Under the pieces are notes generated by a model that saw nothing but the letters and a program-made list of their open reading frames with translations, was not told where the DNA came from and did not search any database. This document shows, one piece after another, positions 37,614 through 50,257 of a DNA stretch of 64,000 nt. The stretch spans positions 15,240,147 through 15,304,146 of the forward strand of contig NC_133297.1 of assembly GCF_005239225.2 (NCBI RefSeq), in the 5' to 3' direction. How positions within the stretch are numbered: the stretch's first letter is position 1; each line of letters starts with the position of its first letter. The translations under genes and the position numbers were made by a program. The DNA comes from Populus alba (taxonomy: Eukaryota; Streptophyta; Magnoliopsida; Malpighiales; Salicaceae).

Positions 37614-40600
37614 ATGAGCATAGTAGCGAAAGAGACAATCGAAGTGATAGCACAAAGCATAGGAATCAGCAATTTGTCCGAAGATGTTGCACTTACTCTC
37701 GCTCCTGATGTCGAATTCCGGATGCGTCAAATCATGCAGGTTTTGTATTCTTATTATTAACACAAGAAGAAAACTAGTGATTCAGTTAATTATTTTTTAG
37801 TTTAATGATGAAATCAAATAACAGGAAGCTATCAAATGTATGCGCCATTCCAAGAGGACTAGATTGACTACAGATGATGTTGATGGTGCGCTTAACCTTA
37901 CAAATGTTGAGGTAAAATTATGAACGACTGATGTTTTGGATAGTTTATTCGTTAAACATCATCAAATCGAAAAAGCTTTAGATGATGATGATGATGATGT
38001 ATTGCTGTCTTATGCAGAAATATGTTCGTATGTCTGTTTAGGTTTCAATCTATGAACTGCAGCAATTCATTACGTGTATCGATGGGTCATTAGGTTTAAA
38101 TTTAAGAAAATTTTCAATCGAAAGGATGCAAGTGGCAATAGATTGGACAGGATCATGTGGTCTAATTTATAGTCCAATGTGGATTTTCATTGAAGTGGAG
38201 AGACTCTCGAGAAAAAATTGAACTCTTTCTTTCACCTAATGACCGAAAATGAACTTGAGGAAATGCTGGGACATTAGAATGGTTTTTTCAAGCATTATTC
38301 TACTCTCTTTTTTTCCCTTTTTGTTTCAGTTTCAACATTATATTTTAGGGTAGAATTTCATTGTCTTGTCTTACAGCTTTTCCATTTGGATCTACTTAAT
38401 TGGTGAAGCGCTGGAATAGGGTTGCGACAAAAAAAATCTGACTTAACGACAAAAAATGAATCTGACTTTCTTATCATATGGTTCTATTTTTCTTCAGTCC
38501 TATGCCTGTTTTAGAAGTTGGGATTATTGATTTTTTGGCTGTGATGAGTAGAACTGCTTGTATGGTAACTATCAAATTTGTTTTTTGTGAATTCCTGGAA
38601 ATGCTTTTATTGTTAGTGTTCAACCTAATTCTCTTCAATTTTTCAGCCAATATATGGCTTTGCTTCTGGAGGTGCTGTGCAGTTCAAAAGAGCTATTGGT
38701 CATAGAGATTTGTTTTATGTTGATGACAAGGATATTGATTTTAAAGATGTAAGGAATTTGAAATTATATAAATTTCTCTTTCGATTGAAATTACTAGAGT
38801 ACTTTTTTTTTCAATGTTTATGTTTGAGTGATAGGTGATTGAGGCACCTTTGCCAAAAGCACCACTTGATACTGCAGTTGTTTGTCACTGGCTCGCTATT
38901 GAAGGTGTCCAACCTGCCATCCCAGAAAATGCTCCATTGGAAGGTCAGTCTCTTAATTTGGGATTTCATCAGCTTTTCATTACTGATAAACATAAGATGA
39001 TATGATACAAGACCTAAGCTTTAGCAAGCTAGAATATATACCAATACTGGAATTAAGCATTCAGTAGGCTTCTAGTACCTCTGAGCTCCTAAGATGGATG
39101 TTATGATCATTTTTCTTCTTTAATTGCTTTGATGAGACAAATCACTTCTTCTAGAACTGCAGTGAGTTTGATCCTGTTAGTTGTCGTTTTTGATAAATTT
39201 TTATGTTGCGGTTGATGGAGACAATTCTTTATTCATTGTTTTAGAAATGCTTTTCTGCTCAGTTTTGCTTTTACTATTGGAGCTAATCTTTTGACAGAAC
39301 ATGTTTGTTCTGTAGTTATTGCACCTCCTTCTGATGGCAAAATCAGCGAACAAAATGATGAATTTCCAGTTGATATCAAATTGCCAGTTAAGCATGTATT
39401 GTCTAGGGAGTTACAGGTGTGTGATGTATTATCAGCAATTTTTTTTTCCCATTTGTTTCCGTAGTGCAGTGGTTTATTCTCTTTCCCTTTTCTCTTCCTC
39501 GCCTTTGCAGCTATACTTTGATAAAATCACAGATCTTACAGTGAGAAGGTCTGATTCTACTCTCTTTAAAGAAGCATTAGTGAGTTTGTCCACTGACTCG
39601 GGACTTCATCCGTTGATTCCTTATTTCACATACTTTATAGCTGATGAGGTACTGCTTTCCTGACTATGTCAGCCTCATTAACAGATACTGGATATACATG
39701 ATCATTCCCTTTGCATTTTGTTTTTCTAAATATTTGCTTATCCAATAACATAGGTTGCTCGTGGTTTAAATGATTATTCTCTTCTCTTTGCTTTGATGCG
39801 TGTTGTTTGGAGTCTTCTCCAGAATCCTCACATACACATTGAACCTTATGTAAGTTAACCTGCAGTTTATTTCGTCTTCCTGCTTACCTTTGCAGGACTT
39901 GTATAGGTTTATTTATTGACAGTAGTTGTTTTTTCCACGTGGCATATGTTGATGCAGATGTAGCATCATGATTGGATTTAAAACGGCCATTCATAAGAAA
40001 TGGAATAGATTATAGTTATTATTAGCTTTACGCATTGAAACCTTTGTTCTGAATAATTTGGCATGTTCTATTCTCAAGTAGTCTGGGTTACAACTTCAAA
40101 TGTAGTTAAGTGAATGATAATGACTTCAGAATTTAACTTTTTCCAAAAGAAATCCTTTACACACACAGACACAGCACACAGCACACAGCACACACACACA
40201 CACACTATATATATAAACAAGAAGCACGTGCTGTAATTTGTCATTGTCATTGTCATTTTGCCACTATCTAATCAGTACAGCATCCTTAACATCTGTGATT
40301 GACTTACTAATTGTGGCATAAGCTTTTTTTTTAACCAGTTGTTTTACACTACGTGCACTTAATTGAATTATGATGACCTATATCTACATTTACATCTGTA
40401 CTATGTATAAAAACTCAAAAGAGTCAAAACATTTGGTTTGACATAAATAAACCTCTTTTTTTTCTTCTTCTTTTTTAATGACTATATTATCCAACTTAAT
40501 AGCCTTTGGTTCTATTCTATTCTATTTGTTAATTATACTATTATAGATGGTTTGAAAAACTAACTCTAAAAAAAATGTATTTCTTTTGTGTAATAAACTA

Positions 40601-43600
40601 GATAATACAGATATACCATTCTATTGATTTTGGAAAGCTCTTTTGTCCTATATAACTATTGCATGAGTATCTGGTGTAAGAAATATAGGAGGGAAATTTA
40701 ATCTCAATTTTTTTTTGTTACAAATTAATTTTATGTATGATTAATTTAACTGTTATGTTGTACTGAAGAATCATGGCACTTATGAAGTAGGCAATAAACA
40801 ATACTAATGATTTAACCTGTACAGCTGTCTTCCTTAAAAATATCTATGTTTTCAACTATCATTCATGTTTAGATCCTCCTGTGAAAAGCCAGTGAGGTCA
40901 TGAACTTGAAATTTCTAATTTGTCTACTGATTCATTTATGTAACAATAGAAAAGATAGTAATCACATTTTCATAAATAAGCTCATCTTCTGTTATTATTA
41001 GAATATGACGTGTTTCCTAGTCTTAGTTGGAAAGGAGTCTTTACTAGCAACCTGCTTTTGGTTGTTTGAGCTCATAATTAGCAATAGATTTCTGTTTCCC
41101 AGTCTGAGTATTGTATAGCTTTGGGACTGAATCCCTTGCAAATAAAAAGGAAGTCTTTTTTTCTTACCCTCTCTGGAGCCCTTTATCATTTATTCTAGAT
41201 TTGTCCATCATTGCATTTTTTTTCCCAACAGTTTGAATAGTAAAGTTCTTGTTCCAACAAAAAAGTGTGAATCTAAAATCATGTGCACTGTTAATTTACC
41301 AAGTACAGATAATAGTGAACATTCTCTCATTCATATTTAGGATATGAGTAGTATAGATGAATACAAGATAAAGTAAGTCAGCTCACCGACTTTCTCTCTC
41401 TCTCTCACTCTCCCCCTTTTTCAAAGAACAAGAAAATTCATGGCGATTGAAATACATGGAATTGATACAATGTACATAATCTTACATGTAATTGCTTATG
41501 GGTTCATTTCCCCCCCTGTTTTCTGTGTATGGTTATTTATTCTGACATCAATAACAAAACCAAGCCTATACCCTCTAAAAGGTTATATTTTTTTGTGTTC
41601 GTTTTATTATAATAAAAGCCAATATACTAAAAAATAAGTTATTCTTGAAATGAGTGTCTTAAACATGCTGAATTGAATTATACAGTAAAAGTGAAAAAGA
41701 TGGAGCTTTTGATCTATTTTCGCACATTGTTAAATTCTTTATACCTTAAGAATCTACAGAAGCAAGAATGAAATATTTTACTCAGGCATGTGAATACAGT
41801 ATTATATGATAAGTGATTTTTATATTGTCAATGCATTGATTTATCAAGTGATATTGCGATGTTCATATGATGGAACAACTGTCATAATAACATTGAAATT
41901 AAAAATTTTAGACAACATGTTAGCTGGTCAGGGAAGAAAAGAGATTTTATTAATTGATATAGTAGTTTTCAATTAACATGAAGTAGTTATGAAAGAAACT
42001 TTTTAGTAAAAGGATATAGACATATGTTTTAACTTTTAATTGTTCTTTAATATTTTTCGCATGATGGTTATTGTTTGTGTGCTGATAAATGCATACAGCA
42101 GCTGATATACTATCAGAGTTTCAGTTGTGTTTTGCTAATGACAAATATGCAATGCAAATGAAAGAAGAAAACTAGTCATAATAAAGGTTTTTGCAGTCTT
42201 ACAATGGTCCTTGCTGAATCAAAGTCATTGGTTTTTTGGTGCCATCTACTTCTTGAATGCTTCCTTCGGTGAATGCATCTTCTTATTGTTGCTCCCGTGT
42301 ATGTTTGTTTTTGATTTCCTCCTGTCCTTTGGTGTCTTTAGTTTAAGCATTTCTTCCCGATGCCTTCACATGCATTTGTTTCACTTTGACCAAACAACTT
42401 AGACGAAATTTTATTGTAATTATACAATGTAAATGGATATATTCTGTAGTTTTTTTGAAGAGTGCAATCTTTGAAATTGAGAAGGCGGTGGATTTCTTGT
42501 CAGCTGCACCAATTGATGCCATCTGTAGTCACCTGCCTTGTTGCGAGAAAGTTAGGGAATAGATTTGCAGACAACCACTGGGAACTCAGGGACTTCACTG
42601 CTAACTTAGTTGCCTCAATATGCAAAAGGTAATTCTTCTTGTCCACTATATGTTCTACACACAACAGTGATAATTTGGTAGGGTGCATGGTTGGCAACAT
42701 TCAGCCTTTATATTATGTAAGCACAGTCTGACTGAGGTTTTTGCTCAAACCATTTGGATTATTAATTTTTATGATCATGCCCGTGGTTGAATAATCTGTG
42801 TATGGCCACTTGGACAATTCATGCCAACATTGAATCATTTGATGGGATTTTCCTTGTCTATTTTCCCTCCATGGGTAACAAACACAGCCCAGCATTCCTG
42901 ACCTGATGTGACTTCATTGGTAACTGCACCAAATTAATTTTAAGTTTGTGTTCTACCTTCACAATATTTTTTTTAGATAACTTGATTAATTCTCAATTGA
43001 TTGACTTGTCTACTTAGCGACTAAAACTGTCTATTTGTAAAAGTTAATTTGCTTTGTAAAGTATGTTCCGAGAGTAAGTTGGAGTGGCTGTTGCAGATTT
43101 GGGCATGTATATAACAGTCTTCAGACACGTTTGACAAAAACTTTGCTCAATGCTCTTTTGGACCCAAAGCGCTCATTGACTCAGCATTATGGTGCGATAC
43201 AAGGATTGGCAGCTCTTGGACCCAATGTGGTATTTTCTCTTGCATGCTTGTAGCAAGCATAAATATGCAAATTTTGTTTAAATGCTTGTTGGAAATTATT
43301 TTCTTGCTCATAATAGTATGAGGTTGCTGTTGACACATAATCTATAAGAATTTAAATAAGCCTCATCAGTTGAGTAATAGAATAAAACTGAAATGAAATA
43401 GGAGAAATAATGAACAAAGGAGTAAGCAGAAGATATATGTGACGCGTAGTGATGTTGTCTGCTTTTCTCATTATTCTTACCAGCAGGTGTGCAAACAACT
43501 TTTCTATTTAATGATAGAGGTAATGACTTGCTGAGGATGCATTTTGGATTTTAATACAGACAACTGTGAAGTTGATATTGAAGGATATGCTAAAGTAGTT

Positions 43601-45819
43601 ATTCATAGTTTTATAATTAGGAGCACAGTGTCCCAAAATTGCATATTTGATGCTGATCTGAAAAATATTGCATGTAGGATAAGTAGAGATATCTTGATAC
43701 TTGTATCTCGTGAAGCTAATCAAGCAGCAGATTTTTTTTACCTATTTTGGAAATGGGTTTGGAGATTGGAAGACAAATTATCCTTGGAATTTTGGATAAT
43801 CTTATAAGTTGAAATTTATGGTAAAGCTTATCATGGGGAATTTTCCATTTTATTTTGTTTTTCAAAAAAGAAATAAAGAGAACTCTTTTTCCTTGAAGAT
43901 TATTTTGTACCAGACCAGAATTCTGAGCACTGTCACTACTCTTATTTGCTGTCTCTTTATATTTGCGATTCTTAAGAAGCAAGATGTTTAAATTGTAAAG
44001 GACATGCTTTGGCCAGATTTTCCATCTTAAATTTCTGGTCCCTTCTTTGTGCTCCCAACCAAATAGAAGTTGAGGTGCTGTACTGTTAAATCAAGCAAGG
44101 AGGTTTACAAGAGGGCATCAAGAAATTGTTTGGAAATTGCAGTCAGTCACAATTGGTTAAGGGAATTTTTCTGTGAGCATTCACTTCTAATGCAAACTTT
44201 CTTAAACAAAAGTAATTTAAAAATGTAGATCTTAAATGAATGCTTGGACTCCATCCTTTCGGGAGCCATTTCATTTTTTTCCCTTTTGGCCCATGCTAGA
44301 CCATGGCAATCATTGAAATTGTCACCTATTTTTTTTTTTTTTTTTTTATTCCTGTTTCTTATTTCTACTCATCTTCTAGGATTTCAAGTCATTAATGCTT
44401 CTTACTCGACAAGCAGGTTCGCCTTCTTCTACTGCCAAATCTCAAACCATATCTCCAACTTCTTGAACCAGAGATGCTTCTTGAAAAGCAAAAGAATGAG
44501 ATGAAGAGGCATGAAGCTTGGCATGTTTATGGAGCGTTGCTAGTGAGTTACTGTCTACTTAATATAGAAATGACACTTGTATCCCATTAAGACTAGTTTT
44601 ACAAGACTGCATATTTTCCAGTGTGCAGCGGGTCAATCCATATACGACCGCCTCAAGATTTTCCCAGCATTGATGTCCCACCCAGCATATGCTTTATTAA
44701 GGACCAATGAGAAAGTTGTCACTAAGGGGCCAGGTGATTTTTATGACTTTTCTTTCTTCAAATTATACCATTTGAATGCTACAGTTTGTGATGTTTCCAT
44801 GCTGATGTATATGTGGTGTGGAAATTAAATTTCAACAGGTAAAGATTGCATGAATGATTCACAATATATTCTTGGATCATATACAAAAATCAGACGCAAT
44901 TGCTATATTAGTGCGTGCATATTGGCCAGATTGTTTAAGCTATGTTGCATCACCTGCTAATATCGGGAGGGATGCTTAGAGAAAAAGAGCAGTAGTAATT
45001 GAGCATTCTGTGAATATCTAAGCTGTAGACTATTTGCCTCCTTGATGTTGTGAGGGTTGCGGGAGAAAAAAAGAGCAGTACTGAGTGAGCAGTCAGTGAA
45101 TATCTATTTTACATTTTTACCCTTGAGGGCTGCCAAGAAAAGGATCTGTAGTGGCCCTAGTGGGTGAGCATTCTGTGGTCTCATTCGGTTTTGGGCGATT
45201 TCAATCTAGTTCTGAAATATTTGAAAACCAAACTGTGATTTAGATAAAACCAAATGACCAGAAACATATTAACCAAAACATATTACATAAAAAATGAGTT
45301 AAAGGAATAAACTGAAATAAAACATACAATATCCAATATATGCTACCTGTAAAATTGCCCTTAGCTTCTAACTACATGTTTTTGAGCCCATGCTTTTGAG
45401 ACTGTTTTTCTTGATTGAGGGTGGAATCTAATCTCTTTCCTCTTATAGAAAACTATCAAGGTAAACGCAAGGCAAGCATGGAGCATATGGAACAGCCGCC
45501 ACCGAAGAAGATAGCAACTGATGGTCCAGTCGACGTGGTGCCATCGCACATGCAAGTGGAACCAACAGCTCCAGTCCCTTTAGGTGATTCTAAAACAGGA
45601 TTGTCGACATCATCTGAGCACACGCCTAATTATAGCGAAGCAGGCAGCAGAAATAAAAAAGACAAGGGTGATAGTCAAGCTATAAAGACATCAGCCATTC
45701 TCAGTCAGGTTTGGAAGGACGACTTGAATTCCGGGCATCTCCTGGTATCCCTGTTTGAGCTGTTTGGTGAAAGCATCCTCTCCTTCATTCCATCTCCGGA
45801 GATGTCATTGTTCTTGTGA
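37614..45819 (+). CDS. TAF6: TFIID subunit TAF6 (TATA-binding protein-associated factor 6)
   Basis: Histone-fold subunit of TFIID (and SAGA-type complexes) that pairs with TAF9 in basal pol II transcription. The twelve exons are 37614-37739, 37825-37911, 38647-38748, 38835-38943, 39316-39416, 39511-39648, 39754-39849, 42504-42628, 43097-43229, 44417-44542, 44622-44733 and 45461-45819, giving 537 aa, close to the Arabidopsis protein; every junction is GT-AG and in phase. The histone fold covers about residues 1-70 ([20 protein letters not shown], then [18 protein letters not shown]). After the linker ([16 protein letters not shown], 72-87) comes the HEAT-type TAF6C domain (about 190-420), including [33 protein letters not shown] and [20 protein letters not shown]. 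The C-terminal tail is Pro/Lys/Ser-rich and ends [11 protein letters not shown], the conserved plant terminus. Intron 7 (39850-42503) is 2.65 kb. The gene is divergent from the IQD gene and convergent with the EF-hand pseudogene. Confidence 0.94.
40159..40206. repeat. (CA)n/(CACAG)n microsatellite in TAF6 intron 7
   Basis: A compound CA-rich repeat is followed by a short 'tatatata' run. It is intronic. Confidence 0.85.
43547..43765 (+). pseudogene. Possible RNase H-like retroelement fragment in TAF6 intron 9
   Basis: One open stretch reads [18 protein letters not shown] and later [18 protein letters not shown]. The 'REANQAAD' signature resembles the C-terminal end of the RNase H-like domain (RVT_3 type) found in plant non-LTR retrotransposons and domesticated relatives. 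The upstream reverse transcriptase is absent and the stretch lies entirely within an intron, so I treat it as a remnant. The similarity is short and could be chance. Confidence 0.35.
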
Positions 45820-46220
45820 CCCGTTGTTAAAGCTTGTTTCTTAGGCATGCGAAACGAATCATGATGGATGGAGATACTTATGGTGTCAAATTTAGATAAA
45901 TTCCACACCAAATTCTCCTCGAAGATTTTATTTATTTAGATTCTCTATTATTTCTGCAATTCTCATCAGTTCCCCTGACCTGATAAGCATGAGCTGTTTT
46001 CCCCTTCTGATGCTGTGTTTCACCATTTCCATTCCTGAGAAGCAAAATTCTGAGCTACGATTTTGATGAGGCTTACTCTTAAGATACTTACCACCTTCAG
46101 CAAAAACAGAGCATCTCATTTATTTTCTTTGCCACCACACTTGTGAGGAGAAAAAAATTGCGGTGGCAAAAGTAACCTTGGAATACATTGGGAGAGAAAA
46201 AAGAGAGAACGAAGACAAGA
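45820..46220. other. 3' flank of TAF6 facing the EF-hand pseudogene
   Basis: The 3' untranslated region of TAF6 probably covers much of this. No further gene is visible. Confidence 0.5.
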
Positions 46221-46708
46221 TTAACGAGTCATACATAAGGTAATGGGATGTGAATAATTAGGACATGGAGAATATGAAGCAACCAGCTTAGCAGATTCCC
46301 ACTCCACAGCTTTCTTCAAGAAACTGTCTTCTTCCAGCACCATCTGAACAGGCAAGAAACCCATCCCACTAGCCATGGCTAGCATCATCTGCTTGGTCTC
46401 CGCCTTGAACTCCTCTAAGTCAACTGTCCCGTTCAAGTCATGATCAAATTGGACGAACAGGGAATCATTAGAACCTGAACAAAAGCTCATTCCGGGTCTG
46501 TTCCACATCTACTCCGAAGTGGGTTTCCATCACCTCTCAAACCCTGCAGCTCTCTTAACATCTCCTCGTAACGAAAGCTGGCCGTCATTGTTTTGAGTCC
46601 AGGGTTGCGGTAAAAGCGTCACAATATCGACGCATTGAAATCGCTTCCTACGTCCTCCAGAAGTTTGACGACGATGGTGGCAAGAACGTCCAAGATCTCC
46701 ACGCTCAT
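46221..46708 (-). pseudogene. Decayed EF-hand calcium-binding protein gene
   Basis: The minus-strand start MSVEILD at 46708 and the body match a plant EF-hand family of about 130 aa. An in-frame TGA at 46619-46621 stops the frame after 29 codons. The first EF-hand loop is out of frame (bases for N-N-D-G-Q-L-S appear one frame off near 46590), the YEEMLRELQGLR helix is back in the first frame, ETHFGVDVE is in another, and the second EF-hand (DHDLNGTVDLEEF, residues 22-34 of the remaining frame) with KAETKQMMLAMASGMGFLPVQ is in a third. The normal stop after EWES is also lost, adding an unrelated tail. At least three frame changes plus one stop argue for a pseudogene over a sequencing slip. An intact C-terminal frame of 95 codons (46508-46221) remains and could be mistaken for a small gene. 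Confidence 0.8.
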
Positions 46709-49140
46709 TTTGATCTTTTTGGCGACTAGAACTACAGTAATGTGTTTATTAACCGTAAGATAAAGAGAAGCCTTTAAGAGAATCTAGATTAATGGTGATG
46801 AAAGGAGGAGGCTTTGTGCTCATTTATATGGAGGTAATGGCTCATGGAAGTCCAAAAACCACACAAGGTCAAGCACCCTCCTCGGTTTCCATAAAGTATA
46901 TGCTTTTTGAAAATAGCTTCTGATGAACTCTCCTGCATGCTTCACTTCCTATGTGTAATCTGGAAGCCTTCTAAGGACGGATTCGATCACTAGATTTATT
47001 CTTTTGGAACCATTTAAACAGTTGAGTTCTCAGTCGTTAATCTAATGGCTATTGCAAACTTAGTGGGCTAACTCGAGTTGAGTTACCACTGTGCGGGAAT
47101 GTCGTGGCCTTTTCCTTAATAAAATCCAGTGGGCTAACCGTGTTTTAAAAGTCAAAAATCAAAAGAAAAGTTTGACTTCTTGACAGTTCTAAGACGATAT
47201 ACTGGTAATTTTTTAAACCCGACCTGTTAAAAACAGCGGCCAAGTTTTTCCCTTTTCCTTCAAATAGTCAAACAAGAACAGTTCTTTTGCCATACACGGA
47301 GGAAAATTTGTTTAATTTGGGTACCAAATCTTTGATTGATTTTTTTACTTCAGAGCAAACCCAATCTCATATCTACCTGTTTTTTTTTTTTTTGTACAAT
47401 GAAAAGAAAAAGAAGAAGAACAAACTAACCTCCCCATTACAGTATTGCCAGTACCATAGAATTCAATCAAAGGGATATGAGAAATCGTTTGAAGGATGTA
47501 GGATCCATATAAAACTCGAATCATTTCTTTGGTTGATGTTTGTAGCCTTAGAAATATGTCAGTCTACCTATTTATAATTTTCTTCTTTTTAATTCATTTG
47601 ACTTGTCCGGACCACGTGTGTTTATCTCGACTATTTTCTTTGGGTCTATGAAGTTTAACGACAGGTAAATCTTTTAATAGCCATCAAAAATTAGCATCCA
47701 TAGAGCTCGAACCCAGAGAAAACAAATCTTTTTATTCCAAGCTTTTACTATTAAACACCCTACTAAAATAATTATTTTAATTTTTTCTTTCTAATGTGGA
47801 TAGGTGAGTTTTCCTTAAGTTAAGAAGTAACATGGTTGTTATTCGTGCTATCGGGTAAATATTCGTGGCTTGGGTTATAAACATCGAACTGTGTTTTTAA
47901 TGATGAATTCAATTATATTAATCAAGGGAACTAAAACAACTCTACTATCAGTTTTTGATAATGTTTAAGAAATTGATTGAAATTTTAGAATACAATAAGC
48001 TTGAATTAACTCTTTTCCAGAGCTAATTAAACTCTACAAAGAAATAAAGGATCAAATTTTGTACATCATCCTCCCCAGGAGCCAACTACAATCCACCATG
48101 GAGTAGCATTAACATTGCATGCAATAACCATTTAGTAGGTGGTTCTATAGTAAGTTATAGTGGTTTTGAGAACTAAGAAAGTTTGTTCTTTATACGTCTT
48201 AAAATTTGAGTCTTGTGGTCCGCTAAATGAATGCACTGCTAAGTAATTATATGGTCTTAGTTTCAAAACCCGTAAAATTAGTCGAGGTACATGCAAACTG
48301 ACCCAACACCTACATTAATTTTTTTAAAAAGGCAATTAAACCATGGTTTTCTAGGCATTTCATAATGCCACAAATACATGTATTACTTCTTTGGACCAAA
48401 ATTTTCTTTACTTACATGTATTTTACAGAGTTAGAAGTTAAAGATATAAATTTTATTTACAAGATTTTATTATATTATTATATGTATATTTTTGATGATA
48501 AAAAAATATTAATATCACTTATTTTTTATTTAAATATCTATATTTATGAATATATTAAGCAATATCATGGTACAATCGGATGGAGACTTTAATTTTGTCG
48601 AAAAGTAATGTTATTAAAGATCCTAGATATAAAAACCAAATCCAGTGATCAATCAAACACGTGGTTTTTTTCAACCTCGTCTTTTCTCACCACCTGAGAA
48701 ACACATGTCAACCGCTGTAACTATTACTTTTTATAAATAAAATTTTGATCATTATTTTTTTATTTGAAAATATATTAAAATAATAATTTTTTATTTTTTA
48801 AAAATTTAATTTGATATTAATATATTTAAATTTTTTTTTTAAAATTAAAAAAAAATTTGAAGCCTTAAAAATATAAAGTAAAAACTTATTTAAAAAAAAA
48901 AAAATAATAAACTGGAAATACCAAACAAAACATAAAAAAAATTTTACCACTTTTTATATTTTTTTCAAAAATCATTAAATTCAATGTTTAACACGCAATA
49001 AGCACCCTTGGTGGAAGGGCTCTTACATCAGTTAGGATGCGTTTTAAAGTAATTTTTTTTTAAAAAATAAGTGACAGTGAGGAATTGGGTTTGGTATTTT
49101 TTTTATTCTTGTTTTTGGTTTTTTGTCTAATTTATTGGAA
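46709..49140. other. Gene-free spacer
   Basis: No gene is supported; the frames at 47287 and 48365 are low-complexity. A 3' SINE half lies near 48250-48330 ('aaaattagtcgaggtacatg', then 'acccaacacctacattaa'). The 48720-48880 stretch is another eroded family B repeat. Confidence 0.5.
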
Positions 49141-50233
49141 AACTTGGCATTGGTCTCAATCCTGATATTACTCATTTATTAAATGCATCATTAAACGTAT
49201 AAAATTTATTAAAATTAGGTAACGTTACTTTTCACTTTCATTAAGGTTCGGAATATTATATATCAATATATGCTTTTTTAAATTATAGAATATAAAATAT
49301 TTTTAAATAAATTATGAGTGAATAAAAAAATAAATATCAATATAAACCTTGGTTATTATAGCATTTTTGACAGTGTGGTTGTGGTTGCTTTTTCAAATAA
49401 TTTTTCGTGCCAAAATGCATGCTATGATTTTTTTAAAATTATTTTTGATATCAGCACATCAAAATGATTTGAAAATACTAAAAATATATTAATTTTGAAA
49501 TTTAATGAAAATATAAAAAAATTTTAAATTTTTTAAAAGCGCTTTTGAAATACAGAAACAAACAGATATGATAAAATATAAAACCCTTTAAAGAACTTTA
49601 TCCCACATTATAAATAAATAAAAATTTCTTAATGGATAGTTAAAAAGTTAAAATTAGGTCTACATAGCACCAAAAACTTTTAAAAAAGAGAGATAAAATT
49701 ATTTATTTCCAACCTATTTTGTTTAGTCCAGCTCATGAATGATGACAATTTTTTTAAAAAGTATTTTGTACAAAAAAATATATATTTTCAGATTTATGGT
49801 CACTATAATTCATATTTTAATTTATGATTTATAAATGATTAATTAAAAGATTAAATAGTGTAGATTAGTTCTTTAACTTTTTAGCTTTCAAAATCCATTA
49901 TAAAAAAGTGAGGGTGAAAGAAAAGCTTAAAACAATGTTTTGTAGATTTTTATACACTCTTTCTCATCTTATATTTTTGTGTGTTTTTTTTTTTTTTTTT
50001 ATGCTTTGATTTTCTTTTTAGATCTAGAGTTTAGGTTCAACTTATTGAGATATATTGAGTTACGTAATTTTTTATTCAAAATTTTTATTTAGAAATGTAT
50101 TTAAATCAAAGATTGTGTTGTTGAAATTTTAAGAGGTATATTACAATCATTATAGTTGCACAAGTGAGGAACAATAAAGTTTTAAAGATAAATAATTCAT
50201 TCCAAACAAAAATAAAAGATTCATTATTTTAAA
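49141..50233. repeat. 1.1-kb tandem duplication, copy A
   Basis: This runs from 'aacttggcattggtctcaat' to 'aaaagattcattatttt' and matches 50258-51329 along its whole length. The copies differ mainly by single-base insertions or deletions, many in homopolymers (for example 'cctgatattactc' versus 'cctgtatactc'). A family B MITE-like repeat sits inside at about 49365-49568. No coding potential is seen. Confidence 0.85.
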
Positions 50234-50257
50234 TGCATCATAAACGTATAAAAATAA

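Noticed and set aside
40074..40256. Minus-strand frame rich in Cys and Val
   Set aside because: It is an artefact of the CA-rich microsatellite in TAF6 intron 7, not a cysteine-rich peptide.
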